Positions 16,991 to 26,174 of a stretch of DNA of 64,000 bases are shown in pieces (position 1 is the stretch's first letter; each line of letters begins with the position of its first letter). The notes beneath the pieces were generated by a model. It was not told where the DNA came from, ran no database searches, and saw only the letters and a list, made by a program, of their open reading frames with translations. This DNA is from CAZEJK01 sp964512045 (GTDB lineage Bacteria > Acidobacteriota > Thermoanaerobaculia > Thermoanaerobaculales > Sulfomarinibacteraceae): positions 1 to 64,000 of the forward strand of contig CAZEJK010000003.1 in NCBI GenBank assembly GCA_964512045.1, given 5' to 3'. Made by a program: the position numbers and the translations under genes.

Positions 16991-18904
16991 ATGAAGGGTG
17001 TCAAAATCGCGAGGATTCCAGATATTGAGATCGACCCCATCACGCTCGACATCATCGAAGGCGCCCTGAAGAATGCTCGCCATGAGATGGATGCCGTCCT
17101 GTTCCGCACGGCGATGAGCCCCGTGATCCGGGAGCAGCATGATGAGTTCCCGATGATCACCGACCCGAAGGGGCGCATGGTCGTGGGTCAGTTCGGCTCG
17201 TACATCTCTGAGATGATGGAGAGCTTCGAGGACTCGATCGGTCCCGGCGACGTGATCTTGACCAGCGATCCGTACCACTGCGGTGGGGCGATCTCACACA
17301 TCAACGACTGGCTCGTCCTGGTTCCGATCTTCTACGACGACGAGCTGATCGGCTGGTCGAGCATGTTCGGGCACCAGATGGACGCCGGCGGACCGCTCGC
17401 GGGATCGCTTCCGACCGGCGCCAAGACGATCTTCGGAGAGGGGATTCGGATTCCGCCGGTGAAGGTGTTTCGCGACGGTGAGCCGGTGGAGGACGTCCTC
17501 CGCCTGATCTTCAACAACACCCGGATGCCGGACATGAACCGGGCGGATCTGATGGGTATCGTGGCCGGCTGCAAGACTGCGGTCAACCGTGTGCACGAGA
17601 TCTGCTCTCGTTTCGGTAAGGACACGTATCTTGCGGCCTGTCAGGCGATGCTCGATCGGACCTACCGTGCCATGGCTCAGCTGATCCTGCAGAACATCCC
17701 CGAGGAGCCGCAGTCGTTCGAGGACTGGGTGGATGACGATGGGCTCGGTCACGGGCCGTACAAGATGAAGCTGACGATCTGGCGCGAGGGAGAGCACGCC
17801 TACTTCGACTGGAGCGGCACGGATCCACAGGCGGTGGGTCCGGTGAACTTCTACCTGAACGAAGGCATGTTCAAGATGTTCATCGGTGTCTACCTGATCA
17901 TGGTGTTCGACCCGCAGATCCTCTTCAACGACGGGTTCTACCCCCTGTTGCATGTGGTGATCCCGGACGGCTCGCTGCTCCACCCGAAGTTCCCGGCGGC
18001 CCTCGGCTGCCGGACCCACGCTCTGACGCGCCTGTTCGACGTGCTGGGTGGCGCGCTGGCTCGCAAGAGCCCGGAGCACACGACCGCAGCCGGCTACGGT
18101 ACCTCGCCGTACATGCTCTACTCGGGCTGGGATCGCAAGGGGGAGTTCTTCTACCTCATGGAGATCGCCTACGGTGGCATCCCCGGGCGTCCGATCGGTG
18201 ATGGAATGGATGGCCATTCATGGTGGCCATTGTTCGAGAACATCCCGACCGAGTACCTGGAGTCGTACTATCCGATCCGAATCGACGGCTACACCACGAT
18301 CAAGGACAGCGGCGGTGCGGGCTTCCACCGTGGCGGTAATGGGATCGAGAAACGCTACGTGTACCTGGAGCCTGGAGAGGTCTCGATCCATGACGATCGC
18401 TGGTTGACGTACCCATGGGGGATTCTCGGTGGCAAGCCGGGATCACGGTCAGAGAAGATCTTGAGGCGTGTTGATGGCAGCGAGGAACGTCTGCCGTCGA
18501 AGTGCGACGAGATCCAGGTGCAGCCGGGCGACATGCTGATCTATCGGACGGCCGGCGGGGGAGGGTGGAAGGACCCGCTCGAGCGACCTCCTGAAAAGGT
18601 CGAGGCCGATGTTGCCAAGGGCCTCCTTTCGGCCGAGAAAGCGAAGGCGGACTACGGCGTCGTGGCCGGCGATCCGGTGGCCACCCTCACGCTGCGCGAG
18701 TCGATGAAGGCCGAACGCAAGGAGATCAAGGACTTCGACATGGGCCCAGGCCTCGACGAGATCGTGGCCCGCTGTCAGGGCGAGACCGGGCTCAAGCCAC
18801 CGAGTCCACAGGAGCCGTTGCCGTGGGCAGAGATGGAGTCCGGTGAGGAGGCGCTGCGCCGCGTGCGCGAGCTCGGGGACCGGCAGATGACCTTGAGTGA
18901 GTAG
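16991..18904 (+). CDS. HyuB-type hydantoinase/oxoprolinase subunit B
   Basis: The 637-residue protein matches hydantoinase B: DPITLDIIEGALKNARHEMD at the start, SPVIREQHDEFPMITDPKGR, TSDPYHCGGAISHINDWLV (metal-binding region), and the C-terminal segment SGGAGFHRGGNGIEKRYV with PGDMLIYRTAGGGGWKDPL. It forms the catalytic partner of HyuA, 4 bp upstream, in an ATP-dependent cyclic amidohydrolase (or carboxylase). It ends the cluster I operon; a hairpin follows. The length is slightly over that of typical HyuB (about 500-600 residues), with an extended C-terminus. Confidence 0.9.
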   Translation: MKGVKIARIPDIEIDPITLDIIEGALKNARHEMDAVLFRTAMSPVIREQHDEFPMITDPKGRMVVGQFGSYISEMMESFEDSIGPGDVILTSDPYHCGGAISHINDWLVLVPIFYDDELIGWSSMFGHQMDAGGPLAGSLPTGAKTIFGEGIRIPPVKVFRDGEPVEDVLRLIFNNTRMPDMNRADLMGIVAGCKTAVNRVHEICSRFGKDTYLAACQAMLDRTYRAMAQLILQNIPEEPQSFEDWVDDDGLGHGPYKMKLTIWREGEHAYFDWSGTDPQAVGPVNFYLNEGMFKMFIGVYLIMVFDPQILFNDGFYPLLHVVIPDGSLLHPKFPAALGCRTHALTRLFDVLGGALARKSPEHTTAAGYGTSPYMLYSGWDRKGEFFYLMEIAYGGIPGRPIGDGMDGHSWWPLFENIPTEYLESYYPIRIDGYTTIKDSGGAGFHRGGNGIEKRYVYLEPGEVSIHDDRWLTYPWGILGGKPGSRSEKILRRVDGSEERLPSKCDEIQVQPGDMLIYRTAGGGGWKDPLERPPEKVEADVAKGLLSAEKAKADYGVVAGDPVATLTLRESMKAERKEIKDFDMGPGLDEIVARCQGETGLKPPSPQEPLPWAEMESGEEALRRVRELGDRQMTLSE

Positions 18905-18938
18905 GGCTCCGGTGTCCGCTGGAGCCACGAACCGAAAC

Positions 18939-18966
18939 GAGCGCCTCGCCACCGGGCGGGGCGCTC
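18939..18966 (+). terminator. Hairpin after HyuB
   Basis: GAGCGCC (18939-18945) pairs with GGCGCTC (18960-18966), with further inner pairing CGCC/GGCG. It lies 34 bp after the HyuB stop. There is no clear T tract, so it may be a partial terminator between HyuB and the oxidoreductase gene. Confidence 0.45.
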
Positions 18967-18991
18967 GCTCGTTGCAGCGTGGGAGGATGCT

Positions 18992-19984
18992 GTGAAGGCA
19001 GTTGTCGCAGAGAGGCCAGGTGGTCCGGAGGTGTTGCAGGTCACGGATGTTCCGGAACCGAAACCGGGTCCGGGTGAGGTCCGAGTCCGGGTTGCCTACT
19101 CGGTCTTGAACCCGTTGGACTCACACGCACGCGGCGCCAAGGTGGCGTACAAGGCGAGCGCGTTTCCCTACATCCCCGGATTCGAGTACACCGGCGTGGT
19201 CGACCAGGTCGGCGATGGCGTCGATCCAGAGATGATCGGAAGCCGTTGCACGTACCTCGGCTTCTCCGGTGGTTGTGCGGAGTACGCTGTTGCTCAGGTC
19301 AACAACCCCTACAGCCAGCTCTTTCGTGTTCCTGACGACCTGGACTGGCAGCTGGCGGCAGCCGCCTGCTGCGTCACGTACACCGGCTGGCATGTCGTCA
19401 ACACGTGCCACGTCACCAAGGGCGATACCGTGCTTGTGCACGGCGCGGCTGGAAATGTGGCGATCATGACTGGCCAGATCGCTATCGAGCGTGGGGCGCG
19501 GGTCATCGGCCTGTGTAGCAGTGACGACAAGATCTCCTTTGCACGGCGGTTCGTGAACGGCGAGCTCATCAACCGTACCGCGGGGGACTGGGTCGAGACG
19601 GTTCTGGAGATGACAGGCGGGCTGGGTGCCGACCTGATCGTTGACGGAATCGCCGGTCCCGAGGCGCCGCGGAACTTCGAGGCCGTGGCGCCCTGTGGGC
19701 AGGTTGTCTACCTCGGAGCGATCGCCGGAACGCCGCCGCCCGTCGATATCAGCGCGCAGCTGTACGCGAAGAGCATCGCGGTGCGAGGGTTCTTGCTGTA
19801 CAAGGCGATGGAGAAGAGCGCAGGCGCCGAGCACCCGCTGATCTACGACGCCCTTCGTCAGGGGCGGTGGGTCGTGCCGATCGAGAGAGTCTGGGAGCTG
19901 GATGAGGTGGCCGACCTCCACCGGGCGTTCGAGCAACGGCAGCTGTTGGGTCGTCAGGTGATCCGGGTGGCTGGCGATCTGTAG
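18992..19984 (+). CDS. Zinc-type alcohol dehydrogenase / quinone oxidoreductase-like protein
   Basis: The 330-residue MDR-family protein starts MKAVVAERPGGPEVLQV and has the cofactor fold VLVHGAAGNVAIMTGQIAIERGARVIG, typical of NADPH-dependent quinone or enoyl reductases without catalytic zinc. I see no structural zinc Cys cluster. Members reduce quinones or alpha,beta-unsaturated carbonyls, or act as zeta-crystallins. It may reduce an unsaturated intermediate of the catabolic cluster, but the neighbours do not say which. GGGAGG lies 8 bp before the ATG. A paralogue lies at 32400-33416. Confidence 0.85.
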   Translation: MKAVVAERPGGPEVLQVTDVPEPKPGPGEVRVRVAYSVLNPLDSHARGAKVAYKASAFPYIPGFEYTGVVDQVGDGVDPEMIGSRCTYLGFSGGCAEYAVAQVNNPYSQLFRVPDDLDWQLAAAACCVTYTGWHVVNTCHVTKGDTVLVHGAAGNVAIMTGQIAIERGARVIGLCSSDDKISFARRFVNGELINRTAGDWVETVLEMTGGLGADLIVDGIAGPEAPRNFEAVAPCGQVVYLGAIAGTPPPVDISAQLYAKSIAVRGFLLYKAMEKSAGAEHPLIYDALRQGRWVVPIERVWELDEVADLHRAFEQRQLLGRQVIRVAGDL

Positions 19985-20003
19985 CGTAGTGGTTCTGGGG
20001 TCG

Positions 20004-20483
20004 CTAGCGCAGGCCGTGCCCGCCGCTCGGGTCTGTGCGGTCGAGGCGGGTTTCGGCGATCAACGTCCGCTGGAAGAGCCTGTCGTCGCGGAACCAGTGC
20101 CACGTGCGGGCACGATGGACGCCGTCTGCTGACAGCTGGATCATCTCGTACAGGTAGATGCCGGGCTCGCCCGTGCGGTTCCAGTTGAGCACGATCGTAC
20201 GCCCATCAACCTCACGAGCTTGGCCCTGGATGAGCTCGTTGTCCCAGTAGATACAGTGGTTTGCGTAGTGCGCGGGGAAGTGCCGCTCCTCGACGCGACC
20301 ATCCTCCCAGGAGTATCGGTTGACCTGATAGTAGTCGAACTCGCCCGCCTCTGGGAACGTGCAGACCAGGTGGGAGGCGTGCCGATCGATCTCGGTGCCG
20401 TGTGCATCGAGGTGGATGTACGTCCCGATCCATTCGCCCTCGTGCCGCGCGAGGAGGGGCATGCCGTCGCGGATCGTCGTCAT
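20004..20483 (-). CDS. Lipocalin-like protein (DUF3598-type N-terminal fold, tentative)
   Basis: The 159-residue protein reads HEGEWIGTYIHLDAHGTE, then FDYYQVNRYSWEDGRVEERHFPAHY and IVLNWNRTGEPGIYLYEMIQL, ending in TWHWFRDDRLFQRTL. The W-x-G-x-Y start and repeated beta pattern resemble calycin-fold proteins such as DUF3598. No signal peptide is present. The fold suggests binding of a hydrophobic or planar ligand; function unknown. GGGAGGT precedes the ATG. It is convergent with the oxidoreductase gene and 54 bp downstream of a membrane-protein gene. Confidence 0.65.
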   Translation of the reverse strand: MTTIRDGMPLLARHEGEWIGTYIHLDAHGTEIDRHASHLVCTFPEAGEFDYYQVNRYSWEDGRVEERHFPAHYANHCIYWDNELIQGQAREVDGRTIVLNWNRTGEPGIYLYEMIQLSADGVHRARTWHWFRDDRLFQRTLIAETRLDRTDPSGGHGLR

Positions 20484-20536
20484 TGTCGACCTCCCTGCCG
20501 TGGGTTGTGCGTTGATCTGACCCGCCGGGATCTTCC

Positions 20537-21151
20537 TCAGCGAGAGACTGGCTCGAGCTCGGCCTCTTGGTGCTCAGCAGTGACCGGCTTGCGCACTCTG
20601 TTCCGTGCGAACCTCCAGAGGGACACTGCGGCTGCGCCGAACGAGAGCAACAGGAGCGCCGGTGTGACGACAAACCAGCCGATCACCGGGAACCACCCGG
20701 CGAGGACGGCGATCAGCGTTGCCAGCGCGGTTCGCCGCAGGCCAGACAGCGAGCCTCCATGCAGCTGTGCCAGACGGTCGCCGATCAGAGCGATCGTTCC
20801 CGTGGCTCCCGCGAAGGTGACGACGACGAGGACGACCGCGATCGCTGTGCCGGCGGCGAGCCATGAGGGGACGATTTCGGTCTCCAACAGGCGTTTGATG
20901 AACGCACCTGAAAGGAAATGCCAGGTCAAGGCGCCAAGGGCAGCATAGCCGACGATGCCGGTGACGAGCACCTGGAGCGGAAACTGCTCGAGGCTTTCTC
21001 GGCAGCTCCGGGTGGGGCCGCGAAGCACTGCAGAAAGCAGTGTCAGAAGGGCAACGAAGCAGATCAGACCGAACGCCAGGGCGACAACGACGAACACGAT
21101 CTTGCCGACCGGATCCTCTCGTGGGACCAGAACTGGCGATGCAGACGTCAT
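20537..21151 (-). CDS. Hypothetical four-helix membrane protein
   Basis: I recognise no family. The 204-residue protein has four likely transmembrane segments, at about 17-41, 62-82, 96-126 and 143-172, and a charged C-terminus. AAAGGAGCTGTAAC precedes the ATG. It lies between ApbE (97 bp upstream in transcription order) and the lipocalin-like gene on the same strand, so a link to flavin or redox chemistry is possible. I do not see a convincing ApbE flavinylation motif in it. Confidence 0.65.
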   Translation of the reverse strand: MTSASPVLVPREDPVGKIVFVVVALAFGLICFVALLTLLSAVLRGPTRSCRESLEQFPLQVLVTGIVGYAALGALTWHFLSGAFIKRLLETEIVPSWLAAGTAIAVVLVVVTFAGATGTIALIGDRLAQLHGGSLSGLRRTALATLIAVLAGWFPVIGWFVVTPALLLLSFGAAAVSLWRFARNRVRKPVTAEHQEAELEPVSR

Positions 21152-21247
21152 GATGTTACAGCTCCTTTCTACCGGTTCCCCGTCGACAGACCGTGCATGC
21201 TTGGAGGAACGGCTGGCGGCGCGGCATCATTGCCGTGGCGGCCCAGA

Positions 21248-22339
21248 TCATCGTTCATCCTGTACGGGCTCTAGAAGCGGAGGAAAGTTGGACGAGATGT
21301 GGCGGGTGAAGTCCGGGGCGATCAGCAGCGCTTCCACATCAGGAAGGGCTTCGACCAGGGCGAGGGCACGGACGGGTCCCATGACAAACAGCCCGGTGGC
21401 GAGCGCGTCGGCCTCCACTCCGGTTGGCGCGATCACGGTGGCCGCGAGCGCGCGACGGGCTGGCGTGCCGTTTGTCGGATCGAGAATGTGGTGGTAGCGA
21501 GCTCCGTTGCGCTCGAAGTACCACTGATAGTCACCGGAGGTTGCAATCGCGCCGCCCTCGAGGCGCACGGCGCCCAGCGCCTCATTAGCCTTTCTGGGGT
21601 GAGCGATCCGGATCGTCCATGGCGGTCCCTCCTTCGACGAGAGTCGAATATCGCCTCCGCCGTCGATCATGAAGTCGCCGAACCCTCGACGTTCGAGCAC
21701 CTCTGCCGCTCGGTCGAGCCGGTATCCCTTGGCGAGACCGGCCAGGCCGAGCTGCATTCCGGAATCGGGGAGGAACACGGCCGACGTGTCAAGGTCCAGT
21801 GCGACGCGGCGATAGTCCACCAGGGGCAGGCAGGCCGTAATCTCGGCGTCTGTCGGAACCCGCTGTTCACGGACGGACCAGAGGTGGCCGCAGGCTGCGA
21901 ACGTCGGATCGAATGCACCCCCTGTCAGCGCTGCGATGGACAGCGCACGTTCCACCACGTTGAGCAGGTCGGTGCTGACGGTGACCGGTGCTGTTCCTGC
22001 GGCCCGGTTGACTGCGCTGATCTGGCTCGTGTCGCTCCAGTTGCTCAGAATCTCCTCGCACCGGATGATCTCGGCGTACGCAGCCCGAATGGCACGAAGC
22101 GCCCCGTCGCGGTTCTCGGTGACCACCTCGATGAGAAACTGGGTCCCCATCAGCGCACGAGACTCGGAGACGATGCGGCGATGCTCGTCGTGCGAGTCGC
22201 TGCAGTCGGCGCTGTTCGTGCACCCAGTACAGGCTCCGAAAAGCGCGAGAACGCCGACGGCGACTGCCGCCGGGATCGCACCAGCCGGAGCTCTGGGTGA
22301 GCCTGCGACGTGTCCGGTTATGGCTCCGTGCACCATCAT
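21248..22339 (-). CDS. apbE: FAD:protein FMN transferase, lipoprotein form
   Basis: The 363-residue protein has a hydrophobic signal ending near CTGC (probable lipidation) and the ApbE core: LMGTQFLIEV, AGTAPVTVSTDLLNVVERAL, LGLAGLAKGYRLDRAAEVL, GFGDFMIDGGGDIRL, and SGDYQWYFERNGARYHHILDP, then GVEADALATGLFVMG. ApbE transfers FMN from FAD to a Thr or Ser of extracytoplasmic electron-transfer proteins. The partner is not evident in this window. AGGAGG precedes the first ATG at 22339; an adjacent ATG at 22336 is equally possible. It is divergent from the amine-oxidase operon, with a shared regulatory region. Confidence 0.92.
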   Translation of the reverse strand: MMVHGAITGHVAGSPRAPAGAIPAAVAVGVLALFGACTGCTNSADCSDSHDEHRRIVSESRALMGTQFLIEVVTENRDGALRAIRAAYAEIIRCEEILSNWSDTSQISAVNRAAGTAPVTVSTDLLNVVERALSIAALTGGAFDPTFAACGHLWSVREQRVPTDAEITACLPLVDYRRVALDLDTSAVFLPDSGMQLGLAGLAKGYRLDRAAEVLERRGFGDFMIDGGGDIRLSSKEGPPWTIRIAHPRKANEALGAVRLEGGAIATSGDYQWYFERNGARYHHILDPTNGTPARRALAATVIAPTGVEADALATGLFVMGPVRALALVEALPDVEALLIAPDFTRHISSNFPPLLEPVQDER

Positions 22340-22350
22340 TGATCCCTCCT

Positions 22351-22379
22351 TTGTTTCTTTATCATAACTTTAGTACAAT
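22351..22379 (+). promoter_or_regulatory. Promoter of amine-oxidase operon with operator-like site
   Basis: TTGTTT (22351-22356) and TACAAT (22374-22379) are spaced by 17 bp. The minus strand of 22366-22379 reads ATTGTACTAAAGTT, a weak member of the 14-bp palindrome family, covering the -10. Its position between ApbE (minus) and the amine oxidase (plus) would allow control of both. Confidence 0.45.
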
Positions 22380-22473
22380 TGCTAGGGTTGACACGCAACA
22401 GCAGCTCGAGCCCTCGAGCGCCAGGTTACGGGCGGCATCCGTGCCGCCGTGGGATGGACAAGGAGGTGGATGC

Positions 22474-23964
22474 ATGGCGAGCCTGAAACGTGGGCGGGGA
22501 CCCAGGACGGCGACGGTACGGGATGGTGGTCTGGCGGGCAGAGCGCACCCCAGCCTCGACCGACGTGACTTCATCAAATCGGCGGGTGCTGCGGCGCTGG
22601 TGCTGCCGTGGCTCGGCTGTCGAAAGCCCACCTCGGCCGGGGTGTCAGGAAGCGTGGTCGTGATCGGAGCTGGGCTGTCAGGGCTGGCCACCGCGATGCT
22701 GCTCGAAGAGCGCGGCGTGCAGGTCACGGTCCTCGAGGCCCGAGATCGGGTCGGCGGTCGTGTCGTGACGATGGACCGAGTGCCGGGGCAGCCGGAAGGC
22801 GGTGGCCCGGTGATCATCGAAAGCTACGACCGACTCATGAAGTTCGCGGCTGCGGTGGGTGTCGACATGGGGCCCGGACCCGGCTTCGAGCCCGAGCTGC
22901 TGCTTTATGTGCACGACCAGAGCGTCCGCGCTCAGCAGTGGGCATCCGCGGGCTGCAACCACCTGGTGGGTGAGGAGCGGGAGGTGGTGCCGCCACGGTT
23001 GCTCGGAACCTACACGGCGCAGAACCTGCCGCTTTCGGGGCCGGCGGACTGGTGCTCACCGAGCTTTGCGAGCCTGGACGTTCCCCTCGACGAGTATCTC
23101 CGCCAGCAGGGTGCATCCGAGGAAGCGCTGCGGTTGATCAACGTCGCACCGAACACCAACGACATCGCCACGACATCGGCGTTGTGGGCGCTCCGTGATG
23201 CCTGGCGTCGCCAGGACCGGTCAGGCGGCAGGATCGTGGCGGCCGTCGGTGGGAACACGGCGCTTGCCAGCAAGATGGCTGCTGCGTTGCAGGGCCCGGT
23301 TCTGACCGGGCAGCCCGTCACAGCGATCCGCTCACTGATAGACGGCGTCGAGGTGGAGTGCGCCGACGGAACGGTCCACGGTGGTGAGCTCTGCGTCGTC
23401 ACAGTACCGTTCTCGGTGCTGCGCGAGATCGAAGTGGACCCACCGTTCACAGGCGCGCAGAAGGAGGCGGTCGAGAAGCTCCCGTACACGGCGATCACCA
23501 AGTACTTTCTCGTGCCGAAAGAGCCGTACTGGGAGCGTGACGGCTTGCCGCCGACGATGTGGACCGATACCTTCATCGAGCGTCTGTTCCCCGTTCGCGA
23601 TCAGGCCGGCGCCATTCAGAACATCACGTGTTGGATCGATGGGACGAATGCGGCCGAGCTCGACTCGATGTCGAAGGAGGAGCAGTTCGACGCTGTTCTG
23701 ACCGAGCTGGCCCGGATCAGACCGGCCACGGAGGGGAAGGTGGAGATCGTCGACTTCATCTCCTGGGGCAACGATCCGTTCGCCAAGGGGGCGTACGCCC
23801 ACTATGCGCCGGGCCAGGCAGCTCGCCTGAAGCCGGCAATGGCGAACCCGTGGCAGCGGCTCCACTTCGCAGGGGAGCACACGGCCGTCGTATCGCCCGG
23901 AATGGAGAGCACTTTCGAGTCGGCACAGCGGGCCTCCCAAGAGGTCCTGGAACGGTTGTCGTGA
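22474..23964 (+). CDS. Tat-exported FAD-dependent amine oxidase-family protein
   Basis: The 496-residue protein opens with a twin-arginine signal (DRRDFIKSAGAAAL) and a possible lipobox WLGC. The FAD-binding Rossmann motif SVVVIGAGLSGLATAMLLEERG follows, in two overlapping blocks, and then LEARDRVGGRV. The C-terminal HFAGEHTAVVSPGMESTFESAQRA is typical of flavin-containing amine oxidases and phytoene-desaturase-like enzymes. It probably oxidises a substrate in the periplasm or at the outer membrane, folded with FAD before export. AGGAGG precedes the ATG at 22474. It leads an operon with a double-VOC protein and a nitrilase-like protein. Confidence 0.88.
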   Translation: MASLKRGRGPRTATVRDGGLAGRAHPSLDRRDFIKSAGAAALVLPWLGCRKPTSAGVSGSVVVIGAGLSGLATAMLLEERGVQVTVLEARDRVGGRVVTMDRVPGQPEGGGPVIIESYDRLMKFAAAVGVDMGPGPGFEPELLLYVHDQSVRAQQWASAGCNHLVGEEREVVPPRLLGTYTAQNLPLSGPADWCSPSFASLDVPLDEYLRQQGASEEALRLINVAPNTNDIATTSALWALRDAWRRQDRSGGRIVAAVGGNTALASKMAAALQGPVLTGQPVTAIRSLIDGVEVECADGTVHGGELCVVTVPFSVLREIEVDPPFTGAQKEAVEKLPYTAITKYFLVPKEPYWERDGLPPTMWTDTFIERLFPVRDQAGAIQNITCWIDGTNAAELDSMSKEEQFDAVLTELARIRPATEGKVEIVDFISWGNDPFAKGAYAHYAPGQAARLKPAMANPWQRLHFAGEHTAVVSPGMESTFESAQRASQEVLERLS

Positions 23965-23973
23965 GGTGAAGCC

Positions 23974-24876
23974 ATGATCTCAAGCCCAATCGAAGCCGTT
24001 GTTGGTGCATCGAGCGTCGATGCGAGCGCGGTGTTCCTCGAGCTGTTCGGGTTCGAGAGACGAGGTTCAGGGTCGCTGCCGGAACGTGCGGTGGAGCGGC
24101 TGTACGGTCTGTCAGGACCGGCTGAGGAGTGCGTTCTTGAGGTCCCGGGAGCGGAGCGAGGACTCGTACGGTTGGTGTCCACACCGGTTCCGCCTCGGCA
24201 GTTCGCTCCGTTCGACCCGCGCCCGTTCGCGATCGACCTGTTCACAGTCGACGTTGACCGGAGCGTTGCGATGGCGACCGAAAAAGGTTGGCACGCGAGC
24301 CCGATCACCGAGCACCGGATGGGTCCGGTCGTGATCCGTGAGGTGGAGATCATAGGGCCGGACGGGCTGGTGGTGACGTTGCTTCAACCATCGGTCGGGC
24401 GTAGGAGCTGCGTGCTGGATTTGGATCCAGAGCGGTTGCACTCCGAGGTGCATGCGTTTGTCTGGAGCGCCAGCGAGCTCGACGAGCTGTTGCCGTTCTG
24501 GCTCGAGTGTGGTCTGCAGAAGCCGACCGACGTCGTGCTCGACACGCCGGGGCTCGGTGCGCTCGTTGGCGTGCCCGAGGAGGACGTGTCGATGCGGCTG
24601 GTGGTGCTCTCCGACGCGGAGGATCGACCAATCCGTGTCGAGCTCGTCGATTTCCTTGGTCGCGAAGGTGCAGGTCAGCCGACGCTGCCCCTGGCCGCAG
24701 GGTTGCACGCTCCTGCATTCGTGGTCCCGAGTCTGGAGGACGCAAGGGCGGCGATGCCCAGCGCAACGTTCGGCGAGGCAGTCGAGATCGATACTTCGCT
24801 GCATCCGAGCCAGCGGGCCGCGACAGTGGTGAGCCCCGGGGGGCAACGTTTCGAGCTCTGGGAACAGCGTGCGTGA
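23974..24876 (+). CDS. Two-domain VOC protein
   Basis: The 300-residue protein contains two VOC modules: domain 1 at about residues 5-135 (FLELFGFERRG, AIDLFTVDVDRSVAMATEKG, VEIIGPDGLVVTLLQP) and domain 2 at about 150-300 (EVHAFVWSASELDELLPFWLECG, ending VSPGGQRFELWEQ). Double-VOC proteins include extradiol-type dioxygenases and lyases; I cannot confirm the full metal triad. No export signal is visible. It starts 10 bp after the amine-oxidase stop and precedes the nitrilase-like gene by 15 bp. The same gene order (VOC then nitrilase-like) recurs at 44361-46612. Confidence 0.7.
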   Translation: MISSPIEAVVGASSVDASAVFLELFGFERRGSGSLPERAVERLYGLSGPAEECVLEVPGAERGLVRLVSTPVPPRQFAPFDPRPFAIDLFTVDVDRSVAMATEKGWHASPITEHRMGPVVIREVEIIGPDGLVVTLLQPSVGRRSCVLDLDPERLHSEVHAFVWSASELDELLPFWLECGLQKPTDVVLDTPGLGALVGVPEEDVSMRLVVLSDAEDRPIRVELVDFLGREGAGQPTLPLAAGLHAPAFVVPSLEDARAAMPSATFGEAVEIDTSLHPSQRAATVVSPGGQRFELWEQRA

Positions 24877-24891
24877 GGAGGTGAGGAGCTG

Positions 24892-25923
24892 ATGGCAGAG
24901 ACACCGCACTACAAGGCGGTTGCGCTGCAGACGACCTGTCATGCGGTAGCGGGCTGCCGGGACGCGCCCGCGGCCCGCGCCATGATGGCGGAGGCGCTGG
25001 AGCGGCTGGCGCAGCAGGTCGCCGCAACGCTGCGGTGGACCGGTCCTGACACCAGGCTGGTGGTGCTTCCGGAGTACCTGCTGACCGGCTTCCCGACGCG
25101 CGAGACGGTACAGGAGTGGCTCGAGAAGGCGTGTCTCGAGGAAGGGTGCGGGGAGTACGAGGCCCTTGGCCGGATCGCGCAGGACAACAGGGTGTTCCTC
25201 GCGGGCAACGCCTACGAGGCGGATCCACACTTCCCGGAGCTGTTCTTTCAGACCAGCTTCATCATCGATCCCTCAGGTGATCTGATCCTCCGCTACCGTC
25301 GGCTCAACTCGATGTACACACCCACGCCCCACGACGTGTGGGACCGGTATGTTGAGGTGTACGGCCTGGATGCTGCCTTCCCTGTGGTCTCGACAGAGAT
25401 CGGTCGACTGGCCGCCGTCGCCTCTGAGGAGATCCTCTACCCTGAGGTGGCCCGGTGCATGGCGATGCGCGGTGCCGAGGTGATCGTACACTCCAGCTGC
25501 GAGATCTCGAGCCCGAGGCCGACGCCGAAAGGAATCGCGCGTCGCGCCCGCGCGATCGAGAACCTTGCGTATGTGGTCTCCTGCAATACGGCGGGCATGG
25601 AAGGGATCGCTCTGCCAGCAGCCTCCGCTGACGGGGGTTCAATGGTCGTGGACTTCCGTGGACTGGTGTTGGCCGAGGCCGGGTCGGGCGAGAGCGTCGT
25701 GGCGTGCGCGGAGATCGATCTCGAGGCTCTGCGACGCTTCCGGCGCCGGCCGGGGATGGAGAACCTCGTGTCGCGGCAGCGGTTTGAAGCCTACGCTGAG
25801 AGCTACCGTCAGCACAGCTTCTACCCTGCAAACACCTTGACGGAGGGCTACGAGGGACGTCAGCACTGCATCGACACCCAGAAGGCGACGATCCAGCGGC
25901 TCGCCGACCTCGGAGTGATCTAG
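24892..25923 (+). CDS. Nitrilase-superfamily protein lacking the catalytic Cys
   Basis: The 343-residue protein has the carbon-nitrogen hydrolase fold. The expected catalytic Glu is present (Glu61 in LPEYLLTGFP). The Lys site reads RYRRLN (Arg136-Arg137). The nucleophile site reads AAVASEEILYPEVARCMAMRG, so Ser178 (codon TCT, 25423-25425) stands where the family has Cys. A standard nitrilase or amidase reaction is therefore unlikely, and a non-catalytic, serine-based or different activity is open. It ends the amine-oxidase operon. A relative at 45470 also has Ser at this site. Confidence 0.8.
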   Translation: MAETPHYKAVALQTTCHAVAGCRDAPAARAMMAEALERLAQQVAATLRWTGPDTRLVVLPEYLLTGFPTRETVQEWLEKACLEEGCGEYEALGRIAQDNRVFLAGNAYEADPHFPELFFQTSFIIDPSGDLILRYRRLNSMYTPTPHDVWDRYVEVYGLDAAFPVVSTEIGRLAAVASEEILYPEVARCMAMRGAEVIVHSSCEISSPRPTPKGIARRARAIENLAYVVSCNTAGMEGIALPAASADGGSMVVDFRGLVLAEAGSGESVVACAEIDLEALRRFRRRPGMENLVSRQRFEAYAESYRQHSFYPANTLTEGYEGRQHCIDTQKATIQRLADLGVI

Positions 25924-26174
25924 CCCGCATCTCTCAACGGCTTTCTACTGCGGTCGGCGATGCACCGCGCCCAGCGTCGTTTTCTCGCCTCGGGATTCTC
26001 GACGTACTGTCGAGTACGCCTGCAAATCCCTCGGGTCGAAGACACCACCGGACACGGCACCTCACCGTCCTCGCGACGAAGCTCGGTGAGGTATTGGGGC
26101 TAGCGGCGCGTTGAAGAGGGTGCGATCCCCAATGACAGAGGGCCGAAGCTCCGCGATCGTGGAGCGGATCTCGG

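Noticed and set aside
14902..18904. HyuAB as acetone or acetophenone carboxylase
   Set aside because: No small third subunit visible and an amidase gene in the same cluster; kept only as an alternative.
12756..18904. Creatinine degradation (N-methylhydantoinase plus N-carbamoylsarcosine amidase)
   Set aside because: No creatinine deaminase or sarcosine oxidase; the CoA-transferase and lyase do not fit.
20537..21151. Membrane protein as target of ApbE flavinylation
   Set aside because: A GAT triplet exists but not in the usual Ser/Thr flavinylation context, and no FMN-binding domain is visible.
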